Assembly (NCBI GenBank): GCA_038210135.1
Contig: JBBQWZ010000038.1
Span: 1-64,000, forward strand
DNA: 64,000 nt
Reading direction: 5' to 3'
Origin: JBBQWZ01 sp038210135
GTDB taxonomy: Bacteria; Acidobacteriota; Terriglobia; Bryobacterales; Bryobacteraceae
Position 1 is the stretch's first letter. Each line of letters starts with the position of its first letter. A model generated the notes under the pieces. The model did no database searches, was not told the DNA's origin, and saw only the letters and a program-made list of their open reading frames with translations. Positions 53,452-62,598 of this stretch are shown here, piece by piece. The translations under genes were made by a program, and so were the position numbers.

Positions 53452-54062
53452 GTTTTGGTCGCGCGGTCGGCGACCGGAATCACGCATTTCACCGCCGTCA
53501 ACACAGGAGAGAACGACGCGACTTTGGTATCGACCAAACCGGCGGCAAGCAAAGCAGTGCGCACTTCCGGTTCCTTGATCGTCTTTCCGCCTTTCGGATA
53601 CACGATCCAAACCGCGCCAGCGGGCTGAATCGCGTCCCGCCATTGCGGGAATCGTAGATCGCTCGCCAACCCGGCGCCGGCGAACACGATGTCAGAATTC
53701 TTTCGTTGTCGCGTCGAAACATCGGCGCCGCGCGCTTCGATTTCAGCGACAAATCCTTCGTCCGCAACTCCGAGCACCGAGATGCGCATTCCCGGTTTTA
53801 CGCCAAGCTTGTCCAGCCGCGATGGCGGATTCAGAATCTTGGCGGCCCACTTCTCCGCCGCTTCGCCTAACGCGAGGACCAACGAATCTCCGCCAAATTG
53901 GATTGTGAGCGCACCCTTCGATGCGGTCACTTTCCGGATTTCGGCGCGCGGGATTTTCACTCGAAACGTTCCGCGAAACAACAGGTAATCCGTCTCCCAC
54001 ATTGCCAGTCCTTCGCCCGTTTGTTTGCCGTATCGCGCCGCGCACTTTGCTTCGAGTCCCAT
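53436..54062 (-). CDS. DUF3052-like protein
   Basis: A 208 aa cytoplasmic protein of unknown function. The C-terminal half carries KPGMRISVLGVADEGFVAEI, SDIVFAGAGLASDLRFPQWR, and GAVWIVYPKGGKTIKEPEVR, a layout I associate with DUF3052 and related small alpha/beta proteins. The N-terminal half has a beta-rich domain (WETDYLLFRGTFRVKIPRAE). It is the last gene of a three-gene unit with SRPBCC and MarR genes (gaps 11 and 8 bp). Confidence 0.8.
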   Translation of the reverse strand: MGLEAKCAARYGKQTGEGLAMWETDYLLFRGTFRVKIPRAEIRKVTASKGALTIQFGGDSLVLALGEAAEKWAAKILNPPSRLDKLGVKPGMRISVLGVADEGFVAEIEARGADVSTRQRKNSDIVFAGAGLASDLRFPQWRDAIQPAGAVWIVYPKGGKTIKEPEVRTALLAAGLVDTKVASFSPVLTAVKCVIPVADRATKTQTAK

Positions 54063-54073
54063 AGTGTGTGTCC

Positions 54074-54586
54074 TTATGCCGAAGGCGTAACCGATTCTCC
54101 GACCTTGGCGCCGAGAGCTTTCAAATAGTCTTCGATCGAAGAAGTGTAGCCAAATACCAGCTTTGCCAACGCGCGGAAGAGGACGTTGTAAATCTCGCCT
54201 TCTTCGGTAATCGTCACTTCCGCGCCGCCCGGCACGGGTTCAATCGCGTAAATCCAACGGCCGCCAAAAGGCAACTTCGGATCCGCGATACGCGTGACAT
54301 AGCGATTCGGCGCTCTTTTCTCGAAGGCTTCGTACGTGATCACATCGCCGCGCTTGTCCGTCTCGGTCCACATACGCCGTCCTTCGCGATCCGGCAATTG
54401 TTCGTACTTCACAACTTGTGGACGCCAGGCCTGGGGACCGGTAATGAGATCGAAAAGCGCTTCGGGCGATTGCTTGTAGCGCGCGCGCCGCGTGGCCACG
54501 TGCTCTTTTGGAAGCATCGCGCCGAAGGCGGCAATCAGGCCAACAAACCCAACGAGAATCCCCAGCGTCCAGGCAATCCAACGCAT
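54074..54586 (-). CDS. SRPBCC (polyketide cyclase/START-like) membrane-anchored protein
   Basis: A 170 aa protein. One N-terminal helix (IAWTLGILVGFVGLIAAFGA) precedes a helix-grip domain: RARYKQSPEALFDLITGPQA, RRMWTETDKRGDVITYEAFE, PGGAEVTITEEGEIYNVLFR and a long C-terminal helix. Such domains bind hydrophobic ligands in a cavity; the ligand is unknown. It sits between the MarR regulator and the DUF3052-like gene and is probably controlled by that regulator. Confidence 0.85.
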   Translation of the reverse strand: MRWIAWTLGILVGFVGLIAAFGAMLPKEHVATRRARYKQSPEALFDLITGPQAWRPQVVKYEQLPDREGRRMWTETDKRGDVITYEAFEKRAPNRYVTRIADPKLPFGGRWIYAIEPVPGGAEVTITEEGEIYNVLFRALAKLVFGYTSSIEDYLKALGAKVGESVTPSA

Positions 54587-54594
54587 CTTGAAAA

Positions 54595-55056
54595 TTAGCC
54601 CTTCCTTCTCATCTGTTTCGACCGCTCGCGAACGGCCGACTTCGTGGCGGTTTCCTCACTCGCCGCGCGGGCTAATAGCGCCAAGCCTGCCAGCGCGGCC
54701 TTCCGCTCCGGCGCGCTCAAGCGGTGCAACATCGACCGCACCAAATCCGCGTCGAGTACCGAACTCGCGCGCTTCATCGCGACGCCACTCGCGGTCAGCA
54801 GCAGATTCACGCGGCGAGCATCCGCGCTATCGCGCCGCCGGCTGACGTAGCCGCCGCGGACCAGCCGGTTCACGTGAATGCACATCGTCGAGGCTGTCAC
54901 TCCCAAATGCTTCGCCAGCCCCAGGAGGCTGGTCGGCTCCTTAGCGTCCAAGTGATCCAAGATGCTGGCCTGATGGGCGCTCAACACCTTGCCGCTCTTC
55001 TTTTCCCGCACATGGCGCGTGTGGCAGGCGAGATAGATGCGCGGATAATACGACAT
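54595..55056 (-). CDS. MarR family transcriptional regulator
   Basis: A 153 aa winged-helix regulator. The DNA-binding part is LSAHQASILDHLDAKEPTSL, LAKHLGVTASTMCIHVNRLV and RRRDSADARRVNLLLTASG (wing). It should repress its own operon and release DNA on binding a small aromatic compound. The ATG at 55056 is chosen; a TTG at 55083 would place the start on the likely transcription start. An inverted repeat lies 49 bp upstream. Two genes follow in the same direction. Confidence 0.9.
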   Translation of the reverse strand: MSYYPRIYLACHTRHVREKKSGKVLSAHQASILDHLDAKEPTSLLGLAKHLGVTASTMCIHVNRLVRGGYVSRRRDSADARRVNLLLTASGVAMKRASSVLDADLVRSMLHRLSAPERKAALAGLALLARAASEETATKSAVRERSKQMRRKG

Positions 55057-55104
55057 TAATTCGCGGACCGGGTCAACTGGCAAGATTCAGAGTATCGAGT
55101 TTAC

Positions 55105-55118
55105 TTTGATACGTCAAA
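55105..55118. promoter_or_regulatory. Inverted repeat, probable MarR operator
   Basis: TTTGA-TACG-TCAAA upstream of the MarR gene. On the minus strand a possible -35 box TTGACG overlaps it, with TACTCT (55094-55089) 17 bp downstream. Binding there would block transcription. This is inferred from position and symmetry. Confidence 0.5.
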
Positions 55119-55163
55119 TCAAATTATTAGATTTCGGGTTCGATTACATTGCCAGGAACGACG

Positions 55164-55856
55164 TTAGGGATTGGCGCGGAGGGCGGCTAAGGCGGATTTC
55201 TGTTTACCGGATTCGTCGAAATTGCCAGGAGCCAGCCAGCGCTCGAACGCGGATCGGCAGGCCGGCCATTCGCTGTCGAGCATCGAATACCACGCCGTAT
55301 CGCGATTGCGGCCCTTTGCGATCATGTGTTGGCGGAATATGCCCTCGAAGGTGAAACCCAAGCGGAGGGCCGCGATGCGGGAGGGCGCGTTCAGGTCGTT
55401 GCATTTCCATTCATAGCGCCGGTACCCAAGGTCAAATGCATATTTGGCCATCAGGTACATCGCTTCCGTCGCCCCTCGAGTCTGTTGAAGGGCCGGAGTA
55501 TATAGAATTCCGCCGACCTCGATCACACGATTTGCCGGATCGATGCGCATCAAGGACGCCATGCCAACCGCCCGGTTCGACCGTTTGTCGACGATCGCAA
55601 AAAACAAGGGATCGTCGGCGGAGGCAATCTTCGTGAGGTAGGCGTCGAGGCCGGCGCGATCGGCGTAAGGGCCACTGAAGAGGTATGCCCACAGGTGATC
55701 GTTGCCGTGGACCCCCTCCCATAGCGCCGGGCCATGAGTTGCGGGATCGACCGGCTCCAGGCGTACGTAACGGCCGTCCATCGACACACGCTCGGGCAAC
55801 GGAGCCACCGAAGCATTCACCGCATCGCCGATCGGCAGCCCATCCAAGATCTCCAT
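55164..55856 (-). CDS. GNAT family acetyltransferase (RimJ/RimL type)
   Basis: A 230 aa acetyl-CoA-dependent N-acetyltransferase. N-terminal VSMDGRYVRLEPVDPATHG; acetyl-CoA region NRVIEVGGILYTPALQQTRG then ATEAMYLMAKYAFDLGYRR; then YEWKCNDLNAPSRIAALRLG with the WKC typical of this group, and FTFEGIFRQHMIAKGRNRDT. The target may be a protein N-terminus or a small amine. The two genes upstream on the same strand (sugar epimerase and dehydrogenase) are three and more bases away, so it may share their transcript. Confidence 0.9.
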   Translation of the reverse strand: MEILDGLPIGDAVNASVAPLPERVSMDGRYVRLEPVDPATHGPALWEGVHGNDHLWAYLFSGPYADRAGLDAYLTKIASADDPLFFAIVDKRSNRAVGMASLMRIDPANRVIEVGGILYTPALQQTRGATEAMYLMAKYAFDLGYRRYEWKCNDLNAPSRIAALRLGFTFEGIFRQHMIAKGRNRDTAWYSMLDSEWPACRSAFERWLAPGNFDESGKQKSALAALRANP

Positions 55857-55859
55857 GCC

Positions 55860-56699
55860 TTAGCCTCGCAATCCTTCCAGTAGTTTCACGGCTGCGCCGA
55901 TGTCGCGCATGCGTTCCTCCTGGCCAACCGATTCACGTTCGATAAACAATGGCGCGCGATACCCAGCCAGCTTCAGCGTTTCGACGAAACGCAGCATACC
56001 TACTGCCCCCAGACCCAGCGGCCGCTCGTGCCCCAACGATCCCGGCTTGTTCGGATCCGGCCAATCGCCATCTTTGCAATGCACGCTGACCACTTCCGGA
56101 GCAAGCAACTCCAGCGCCTCGATCGGGTCTCCGGTGCCGTACAGAATCATGTTGGCGGGATCGAAATTGATCTTGAGATTTGCGCGGCCCACATCTTCGA
56201 GAAAGCGTTTCAAAACCGGCGCCGCTTCCTGTCCGGTTTCGAGGGCAAAGATCTGTCCGTATGCGGCGCAGTGGTCGCATACCCGCCGGACCATCTCACG
56301 AACCGCAATGTAATCCGCATCGATTTCGTCTTCGGGAACAAAGCCAATGTGGCACGCGATGGCCGGAATCCGCAGTTCCGCCGCGAGATCGCTGATCGCC
56401 AGCGTCCGGGCTTCCCGCTCCGCGCGCGTTGCCGGAGGAATGAATCCAACCGTGCGCTGGACGGTCGGGATGTCCGCGTAATCCTCGCCTTCGTATGCCG
56501 CCGTCACGGTATACAGAGGGAATTCGTCGGAAGCGGCTTTCCACTCCGCTATGAACTCCGGCGTAATCGCGACATCGCCGCCGACACCCAGTTGACCGCA
56601 GCGGACTCCAAGAGCTTTTACCTCGTCGAGCGAGTCACGGCCGGCCCACAGAATCATTCCGATTTCGCGATCGCGGATCGCCTGCGACGTCATTTGCAT
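55860..56699 (-). CDS. Sugar phosphate isomerase/epimerase (TIM barrel)
   Basis: A 279 aa protein of the xylose isomerase-like TIM-barrel family. Metal-binding residues are expected in IFALETGQEAAPVLKRFLED, LKINFDPANMILYGTGDPIE, VVSVHCKDGDWPDPNKPGSL and PLFIERESVG. It probably isomerises or epimerises a keto sugar or inositol derivative. The ATG at 56699, with GGGAG about ten bases upstream, overlaps the dehydrogenase gene; an ATG two codons later overlaps its stop codon as ATGA. The pair with a Gfo/Idh/MocA dehydrogenase suggests sugar or inositol catabolism. Confidence 0.88.
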   Translation of the reverse strand: MQMTSQAIRDREIGMILWAGRDSLDEVKALGVRCGQLGVGGDVAITPEFIAEWKAASDEFPLYTVTAAYEGEDYADIPTVQRTVGFIPPATRAEREARTLAISDLAAELRIPAIACHIGFVPEDEIDADYIAVREMVRRVCDHCAAYGQIFALETGQEAAPVLKRFLEDVGRANLKINFDPANMILYGTGDPIEALELLAPEVVSVHCKDGDWPDPNKPGSLGHERPLGLGAVGMLRFVETLKLAGYRAPLFIERESVGQEERMRDIGAAVKLLEGLRG

Positions 56700-57703
56700 G
56701 AAACTTTCTCTCCCTTGAATTTGCGCGCATCGCGCATCAGCGCGGCTATGCGGACCGCCTCCGACGACTCCGCCGGCGGGCATCGCGAGGGCGCCATGCC
56801 CGCGTCGCAACACGACGCGAAATATTCGATCTCCGCTGCATAGCCATCCGCGGTATCGAGCGGAAGTACGCGCGTGCCGCCGCGCGAGTACAAAGCCGGA
56901 GCCTGACCCGCTGACGAATACTCAATCGCGCCGTCGTCGCCGCAAATCGAATACTCCATCGAAAACGGAAACTCGCCTGGATACCATCCGCCGCGGACCG
57001 AGGCCATCGCGCCGCCAGCGAAGTGGAAGCGCGCGTCGATGATATCGATGCCTCGCGCGAAATCTTCATGCCCGGTGGCGGAAACGAATTCCGGAGCGCC
57101 CATCAGGCGCAGACACAGATCCACATCGTGAATCAGCAGATCGAAAACACCGCCGCCGGAACGCTGTCGCTCCTTCAGCCATCCGCCCCACCCGGGCATG
57201 GCGCAGCGACGGCGGAAAGCGGCTTCGCGAATGGGTCCGACATCGCCAGCCGCTTGGATCAGCGCCGTGTACACGGGGAAGAATCGCAAGACGTGCGCCA
57301 CCATCAGGACCTTACCGGAGGCGCGCGAGGCTTCGATCATCCGCGCGCAAGCGGCAGGATGAAGCGCCATTGGCTTCTCGACGAGTACGTGTTTTCCGGC
57401 CTGCAACGCGGCAATAGAAGCAGACTCATGCAGGTCCGTGGGCAGGCAAAGATCGACCGCGTCAATATCCGGATCCGCAATTAGATCAGCAAGTGAGCGC
57501 AGTCGCTTCACACCGGAGAAATCGAAGCGGTCTCCCGCGCCAATGTTGCCGCCGACCTGGGACAGGTCACCCGCGAGCTTCGTCTCGTCGGAGGAACAAA
57601 CGGCGGATAGAGTCACGCCGGGAAGCGAGCGGATCGCTTTCAGATGCGTCGCGCCCATGAAGCCCAGCCCGGCAACGCCGAGCCTCATGGCAGCGGATTC
57701 CAT
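56690..57703 (-). CDS. Gfo/Idh/MocA family oxidoreductase
   Basis: A 337 aa NAD(P)-dependent dehydrogenase. The Rossmann motif LGVAGLGFMGATHLKAI is at the N-terminus; VLVEKPMALHPAACARMIEA contains the EKP motif; the substrate domain has GGVFDLLIHDVDLCLRLMG with the conserved D..H-type residues. It should oxidise a sugar or inositol hydroxyl. The next gene (TIM-barrel epimerase) overlaps its end. An ATG five codons later is an alternative start. Confidence 0.9.
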   Translation of the reverse strand: MESAAMRLGVAGLGFMGATHLKAIRSLPGVTLSAVCSSDETKLAGDLSQVGGNIGAGDRFDFSGVKRLRSLADLIADPDIDAVDLCLPTDLHESASIAALQAGKHVLVEKPMALHPAACARMIEASRASGKVLMVAHVLRFFPVYTALIQAAGDVGPIREAAFRRRCAMPGWGGWLKERQRSGGGVFDLLIHDVDLCLRLMGAPEFVSATGHEDFARGIDIIDARFHFAGGAMASVRGGWYPGEFPFSMEYSICGDDGAIEYSSAGQAPALYSRGGTRVLPLDTADGYAAEIEYFASCCDAGMAPSRCPPAESSEAVRIAALMRDARKFKGEKVSCK

Positions 57704-57754
57704 CGATTGATCTTCATCTCTAGAAGATCGTAGCTGAATCGATATGCCGACCGC

Positions 57755-58402
57755 TTATTCGAGCGCCATGTTCACCACTTCGAACGAAAACCGCTCGGGC
57801 GGTAACGCGGACGCGCGATCCGGGCTCATACCCGCCCACGTGTCGTACGCGGAATGGGCCAACGTTCCATTCAGATAAAACAGGAACTGGTTCGAGCAAC
57901 ATGAGATCGGCGGAGGTTGCCGGAAGGCGAGCCGCAGGCCAACGGCTTTTTCAATTTCGACGCCCGAAGTCTTCACGGCCTTGTCCTCGAGCAATTGCAC
58001 GAAGCTGGACCGGCTGGCATGCGGCCAGACGTCGGGATGCAGCAGGAGGCGCAAGTCGCTTCGCATCTCGAACGTCATTTCGCACTGGCGAATCCATTCG
58101 AGGATCCCGTCGCCCCACTGCCAATGCTGAATCAAGCCGAGATATTGATCGACCAGATTCAGAGCCAGATCCATTTTCGAGCGCTCGAGTTGCAAGTGCG
58201 CGCGATCCAGATCCTCCTCCGGCATCAGGCTTTCGATCGAGGGAGCCGGAATCATGTCTTCCTGCTCGATCAATCCCGCGGCAAGATTCATCACCCGGTT
58301 CAAACTGCGAACCTGCGGCTTCATCTTCACCAGCAGCGGCGGGAGCTCATGATTCCTGCCGCCCGGAACTTCCACGAATTTGCGCTCGCCCAGGATATTC
58401 AT
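57755..58402 (-). CDS. Protein of unknown function
   Basis: A 215 aa cytoplasmic protein. Long helical central part (HLQLERSKMDLALNLVDQYL, GLIQHWQWGDGILEWIRQCE) and a C-terminal beta region with CCSNQFLFYLNGTLAHSAYD. No family was recognised and neighbours give no clue. The gap 58403-58539 to the next gene is non-coding. Confidence 0.7.
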   Translation of the reverse strand: MNILGERKFVEVPGGRNHELPPLLVKMKPQVRSLNRVMNLAAGLIEQEDMIPAPSIESLMPEEDLDRAHLQLERSKMDLALNLVDQYLGLIQHWQWGDGILEWIRQCEMTFEMRSDLRLLLHPDVWPHASRSSFVQLLEDKAVKTSGVEIEKAVGLRLAFRQPPPISCCSNQFLFYLNGTLAHSAYDTWAGMSPDRASALPPERFSFEVVNMALE

Positions 58403-58539
58403 AGCCGAACCTCTCGCGTCATTTTCTCGGTCTCAACCATTTCTCGGTCTCCACCATCCGACGACGCGGTCGGGAACTCGATTGTCCGGCAGATTCCATG
58501 TCTGCTTTGCAACCGGTGACCCACAGTCTAATCGACGTT

Positions 58540-59118
58540 CTAGCGCTTCGACAAGTTTCTTTTGAAATGTTTTGGTGAAACCACTTTCATCCGCGGCGCG
58601 TTCTCGCGTGGGCGCAGCGAGAACGTGAAGTGCCGGTAACGCTTACGGAGCATCGACGGAATCACGAAAGGCACGAGCGCCATATTCATGATTCCGTCAA
58701 CAGCAGTAAGCCCCAAAGCGTTTGTGACCGGCGAAGCGGCGAGTCCGCGGACCCACTCGTTCAGCGCCGGAGTAACGACGAATTTCAGCAGCAGTGATAG
58801 GGGTACGAGTGCCAATAAAGCCAAAATCAAAGATCGCCAGGCCAGGAGCCAAAAGACAGAAAGTGCATCGCCGATTGACATCGACGCATCCTGGCCGGAT
58901 TTTACAACCGCAATCGTATGTTCCGGAGTGCCTCTCCGGATCGCGCGCCGCAGCACCATCGGTCCGACCACAAACAGCGATGCGACCTGGAATGCGGTTT
59001 CCGCGGTGCTGGTATTTCCGTCGCTAAAGGCGTGGAGCAGCAGCGTCCACAGGATGTCGATCAGCAGCAGAGGCCAGGTGATGCTCCACGTCAACGCCAC
59101 GCGCTCGCGAAAACTCAT
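58540..59118 (-). CDS. Polytopic membrane protein of unknown function
   Basis: A 192 aa protein with about four hydrophobic segments (WPLLLIDILWTLLLHAF, FQVASLFVVGPMVLRRAI, WLLAWRSLILALLALVPLSL, MNMALVPFVIPSML) and a basic C-terminus (RPRENAPRMKVVSPKHFKRN). It resembles Yip1/DUF-type small membrane proteins only in plan. It lies 16 bp downstream of another membrane gene, in a four-gene minus-strand unit. Confidence 0.72.
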   Translation of the reverse strand: MSFRERVALTWSITWPLLLIDILWTLLLHAFSDGNTSTAETAFQVASLFVVGPMVLRRAIRRGTPEHTIAVVKSGQDASMSIGDALSVFWLLAWRSLILALLALVPLSLLLKFVVTPALNEWVRGLAASPVTNALGLTAVDGIMNMALVPFVIPSMLRKRYRHFTFSLRPRENAPRMKVVSPKHFKRNLSKR

Positions 59119-59134
59119 TCCAGCAGTCAGGCTA

Positions 59135-59890
59135 TCAGAGCGCGATCAGCGGGCGTCCTTGCAGCGCGATTATCAACGTCACGATCACCGCCGCGGCACC
59201 CACCGCGAAGGCTCCGGCGACTAGCGCCTTCTTGCCGAGTAGCCAGCCGATCAGCGGCATCGACTGCAAGCCATGCATGCCGATGAAGTGCGCCCAGCGC
59301 AGATCTCCGAACTTCGTACTCCATGTCAGGAACGGCAATCCGGGTCCGCCGTCCGGACCGCCCACCGTGTGCGCCTGATTCGCGACCATCACTCCGCCTT
59401 CGATAGTGCCCAGCAGGAACAGAAGCAAGCCTAACCGCGCGCCCAGAAGAATCGCGGGTGGAAGCGCTGGACGTTCCCGGAAGTAGAGCGCCAGCACCCA
59501 AATCACAGCCAGGGTATTGATCAGGATGAAGGTTCCCATCAAGCTGAAGATTGCGGCGTCGAAGTAGGGGTGGAGGTTAAAGTGCGATGTTACGCCGCGA
59601 AAAGCCTGCAGGTGAATGCAGGTCGTTTCGACAGTCAGCGACGTCGCGATGGTCCAGCCTAAACGGCGCACAACCGGACGATCCACAAGCTGACCCAGGT
59701 ACCACGCCATCGTCCAGAGATACAGAAGAATCGACGAATCGAACTTGATCGGCTTGATCCACGGACTGATGCCCAGCACCTGGCGCGAGTCGAAGGGCAG
59801 CAGGGCGAGCGCCATGATCAGCAGGCCGACGTGGAGCCATCCGGTAACCGCCAAGGGCGGACTCGCTCGATACAGGTCGCGAAATGTCAT
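59135..59890 (-). CDS. Polytopic membrane protein co-transcribed with an ABA4-like gene
   Basis: A 251 aa inner-membrane protein with about seven helices. Conserved-looking segments are WIKPIKFDSSILLYLWTMAW, TTCIHLQAFRGVTSHFNLHP, WSTKFGDLRWAHFIGMHGLQ. Histidines in several helices (CIHLQ, HFN, HFIGMHG) could bind a metal or heme, but no family was recognised. The ATG at 59890 overlaps the ABA4-like stop codon (ATGA) and has AAAGGAG upstream; the longer open frame is only a shadow of that gene. Confidence 0.78.
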   Translation of the reverse strand: MTFRDLYRASPPLAVTGWLHVGLLIMALALLPFDSRQVLGISPWIKPIKFDSSILLYLWTMAWYLGQLVDRPVVRRLGWTIATSLTVETTCIHLQAFRGVTSHFNLHPYFDAAIFSLMGTFILINTLAVIWVLALYFRERPALPPAILLGARLGLLLFLLGTIEGGVMVANQAHTVGGPDGGPGLPFLTWSTKFGDLRWAHFIGMHGLQSMPLIGWLLGKKALVAGAFAVGAAAVIVTLIIALQGRPLIAL

Positions 59891-60312
59891 GCCGGATCGA
59901 TCTCCTTTCGCCAGAATCCGCGGACCACAAGGTACAACAACAGGCCGACCGGACCGATCAGAAACGTCAACACCAGACACGGAATCACGACCAGCCGCGG
60001 AATGCCGCACCGGACCGCGTCCCGCGTTTCCCATGCGCCAATGAACAAATCGAAAGCAAGATAGTGGATCCAACCCGCCAGTAGAAGCCACGGATTCTGG
60101 AACAGCAGACTCACATCGGCCAGCGATCCGAATCCGCCGCGCCCTTCGGAGTAGTGCGTGGCGAAGATCCACGCGTAGAGTCCGCCGATCAACAGGGGAG
60201 CCCCGAACGCCGCATACCGTTGCGTCCACTTCCAACGCGGCGCAAGTATCAAAAGCAACCAACCCGGCAAGACAAGCGTTCCGGCTAGTGAGAAAAGTGC
60301 TTCGGCGGTCAT
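59887..60312 (-). CDS. ABA4-like (DUF4281) membrane protein
   Basis: A 141 aa protein with four helices. WLLLILAPRWKWTQRYAAFG, then LLLAGWIHYLAFDLFIGAWE followed by TRDAVRCGIPRLVVIPCLVL match the ABA4-like pattern: W.HYLAFDLF.G.W is diagnostic. In plants ABA4 is needed for neoxanthin formation; the bacterial role is unknown. It overlaps the 251 aa gene by four bases and follows the glycosyltransferase by 36 bp. Confidence 0.87.
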   Translation of the reverse strand: MTAEALFSLAGTLVLPGWLLLILAPRWKWTQRYAAFGAPLLIGGLYAWIFATHYSEGRGGFGSLADVSLLFQNPWLLLAGWIHYLAFDLFIGAWETRDAVRCGIPRLVVIPCLVLTFLIGPVGLLLYLVVRGFWRKEIDPA

Positions 60313-60348
60313 GTCAGTTCGTCATTTCTAGACGCCCGCGGGAGTCCG

Positions 60349-61608
60349 TCAGACTCGGATTCTTTTCGTGACCTTCGCGTCGGATTTCACTTTGCCGCGA
60401 ACGCGGTCGAAGATCTTTTCGTGGCGCTTCATGATTACGCTCCAATCGAATTGCTGTCGGGCTATGCGTATTCCATTCCCAATCAGCTTCGATCGCAACG
60501 CGGAATCGGCAAAGACCCGCCGCAGACCGGCGAGCAGCGCGTCCGCGTTTCCGGGCGGAAACAGCAAGCCGTTGACACCATCACGAACGACGCTAGGAAC
60601 GCCGCCGCATCGCGCGGCGAGCACCGGAATGCCAGCCGCATTCGCTTCGCAGAGCACGCGGCCCATGGTTTCGACGTCACGCGTGCCCGACGCCGCGTGC
60701 ACCTCGTCCCGGCTTGGCAGGATGAACGCGTCCGCCGACCAATAGAATTCGGCCACCCGATCAAACGGAATCCGGCCCGTGAAGTGGACCGAAGCGCCAA
60801 GCCCCAACTCCGCCGCGAGAGCCTCGAAGCGGGACCGCAGCGGTCCGTCGCCGACGATGGTTAGAGTGGCTGACGGCTCTTCCTCGCGATACATCGCGAA
60901 CGCTTCGAGCAGAAAATCGATGCCCTTCTTGGGCACCAGCCTGCACACCGTCAATAGTCTCCGCGAATTCTTGCCGCGCGGAATGAGCGGACGCGCAAAT
61001 CGCGCCGTATCCACGCCGCCGGGCAGGACCTCGCGGCGCTTCGAGGGAATTCCCAGATCTCTCAACAGCGCGTTCGTGAACGAGCTGTTCGCCAACACGT
61101 ACTGATTCGCGCGCGCCGACCGTACCATCAGGTCGTGCCGCGCCTGGCGGAATAAAGACTGCGTCCACGCCGGGCTTTGCCAGCGTCGGAACGCCGCATA
61201 GAGCCGCTCGTCGAGCCATGGTTTGCTCAACAGTTTGCTAGCGAAGCGGAAGGGATACGCAATCCACGGCCGCTGGACATCATTTCCCGCCGACCGGCAA
61301 ACCACAGGTACGCCACAGCGCTCTCCAACCAGACCGTAGAAAACGGTAGACGAATACACGATGTCGGTTTGCGCACCCAGCTCGCAAACGGCGTCGAGAT
61401 TGTGCCAATAACTCAAGCGGCTCAAGACGCGATGGACGCGAAATGGAAGTCGGGCGTCGAAATCCGAGGCTTCCCGCGTGGCGTTCCGGTAGGTGATGAC
61501 TTCGACGTCGTGCCCGCGAGCATGCAAATAGCCGGCAAGGTGAATCGCATGCGCCTGCATTCCGCCGATCGACGGGGGAAATTCGGTAAGCACGAGCAGC
61601 GCGCGCAT
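60349..61608 (-). CDS. Family 4 glycosyltransferase
   Basis: A 419 aa GT-B enzyme transferring sugar from a nucleotide or lipid donor. The N-terminal acceptor domain starts FPPSIGGMQAHAIHLAGYL, typical of GT4. The donor domain has VGDGPLRSRFEALAAELGLG and the EX7E motif in VETMGRVLCEANAAGIPVLA, followed by CGGVPSVVRDGVNGLLFPPG. The product is probably part of a cell-surface glycan. It is the first gene of a minus-strand unit with the ABA4-like gene and two other membrane proteins, and divergent from a sugar kinase. Confidence 0.9.
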   Translation of the reverse strand: MRALLVLTEFPPSIGGMQAHAIHLAGYLHARGHDVEVITYRNATREASDFDARLPFRVHRVLSRLSYWHNLDAVCELGAQTDIVYSSTVFYGLVGERCGVPVVCRSAGNDVQRPWIAYPFRFASKLLSKPWLDERLYAAFRRWQSPAWTQSLFRQARHDLMVRSARANQYVLANSSFTNALLRDLGIPSKRREVLPGGVDTARFARPLIPRGKNSRRLLTVCRLVPKKGIDFLLEAFAMYREEEPSATLTIVGDGPLRSRFEALAAELGLGASVHFTGRIPFDRVAEFYWSADAFILPSRDEVHAASGTRDVETMGRVLCEANAAGIPVLAARCGGVPSVVRDGVNGLLFPPGNADALLAGLRRVFADSALRSKLIGNGIRIARQQFDWSVIMKRHEKIFDRVRGKVKSDAKVTKRIRV

Positions 61609-61668
61609 TGGTAGATGATACTCGCCTTTCTGGCCCTGTATGCACCCGGCTGTACGATGATAGACCTC

Positions 61669-62598
61669 ATGGATGATTTTTCAATCGGCGTGGACCTCGG
61701 CGGCACCAATCTTCGCGCCGCGGCGATCGACCGGAAAGGAAAGCTGCTCGACAAGCTCTCCGGATCGACGAACGTCTCGGAGGGCCGCGACGCGGTGCTC
61801 GACGATATCGTTTCCGCCATCGTGAACTTGCGCGAGAAGCTGAAAACCACGCACCGCCTTGCCGGCGTCGGAATCGGCGTGCCCGGTTTCATTGAGATGG
61901 AAAAGGGCCTGATCATCGGCTCCAACAATCTGCCTGGCTTCGACGGCTTCCCCGTGCGCGATGAAATCGAAAAGAAGCTTGGCACGCCGGTCATCCTTGA
62001 AAACGACGCGAATGCGGCGGCGATGGGTGAAAAATGGATGGGTGCCGGCAAGTCTGTCGACGACCTAGTTCTGTTGACGCTCGGCACCGGCGTCGGCGGC
62101 GGAATCATCTACAAAGGAAGCGTCCTGCACGGCGCCGTCGGTATGGCCGGCGAGCTCGGTCATATGACCGTCGTGCCGAACGGAAATCCATGCGGCTGCG
62201 GAAACGCCGGGTGCCTCGAAAAGCACGCGTCTGCCACCGCTGTTTCCGCCATGGCGCGTCTGCTTTCACTCGGTCACGACCTGACCAGCGAACAGGTTTA
62301 TCAACTCGCGATCGACGGCGATGAAAAAGCCAAAGCGATTTTCGTCTCCATGGGATCCGCCCTCGGAATCGCCCTCGCGACGCTGATCAACATCTTCAAT
62401 TTCCCGCTGTATCTTTTAAGCGGAGGCGTACTCGCCGGCTGGGACCTGTTCGCGCCCGCCATGATGGCAGAAATCGAACGCCGCTCCTTCACCTACCGGC
62501 ATACCCACACCCGCGTCGAGCGCGCGACGCTTGGCAATCAAGCGGGTCTTTACGGAGCCGCTTATCTACCGTTTGAAAAACAGTTTCCGCATGCCTGA
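61669..62598 (+). CDS. ROK family sugar kinase (glucokinase-like)
   Basis: A 309 aa kinase, probably phosphorylating glucose or a related hexose. ATP motif DLGGTN at 9-14; catalytic D113 in LENDANAAAMGE; ROK signature with E162 and H165 (GELGHMTV) and zinc cysteines C175, C177 and C182 (CGCGNAGCLE). The start is the ATG at 61669; an ATG four codons earlier is possible, and neither has a good ribosome binding site. Its last eight bases overlap the xylulokinase gene, so the two kinases are co-translated. Confidence 0.9.
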   Translation: MDDFSIGVDLGGTNLRAAAIDRKGKLLDKLSGSTNVSEGRDAVLDDIVSAIVNLREKLKTTHRLAGVGIGVPGFIEMEKGLIIGSNNLPGFDGFPVRDEIEKKLGTPVILENDANAAAMGEKWMGAGKSVDDLVLLTLGTGVGGGIIYKGSVLHGAVGMAGELGHMTVVPNGNPCGCGNAGCLEKHASATAVSAMARLLSLGHDLTSEQVYQLAIDGDEKAKAIFVSMGSALGIALATLINIFNFPLYLLSGGVLAGWDLFAPAMMAEIERRSFTYRHTHTRVERATLGNQAGLYGAAYLPFEKQFPHA

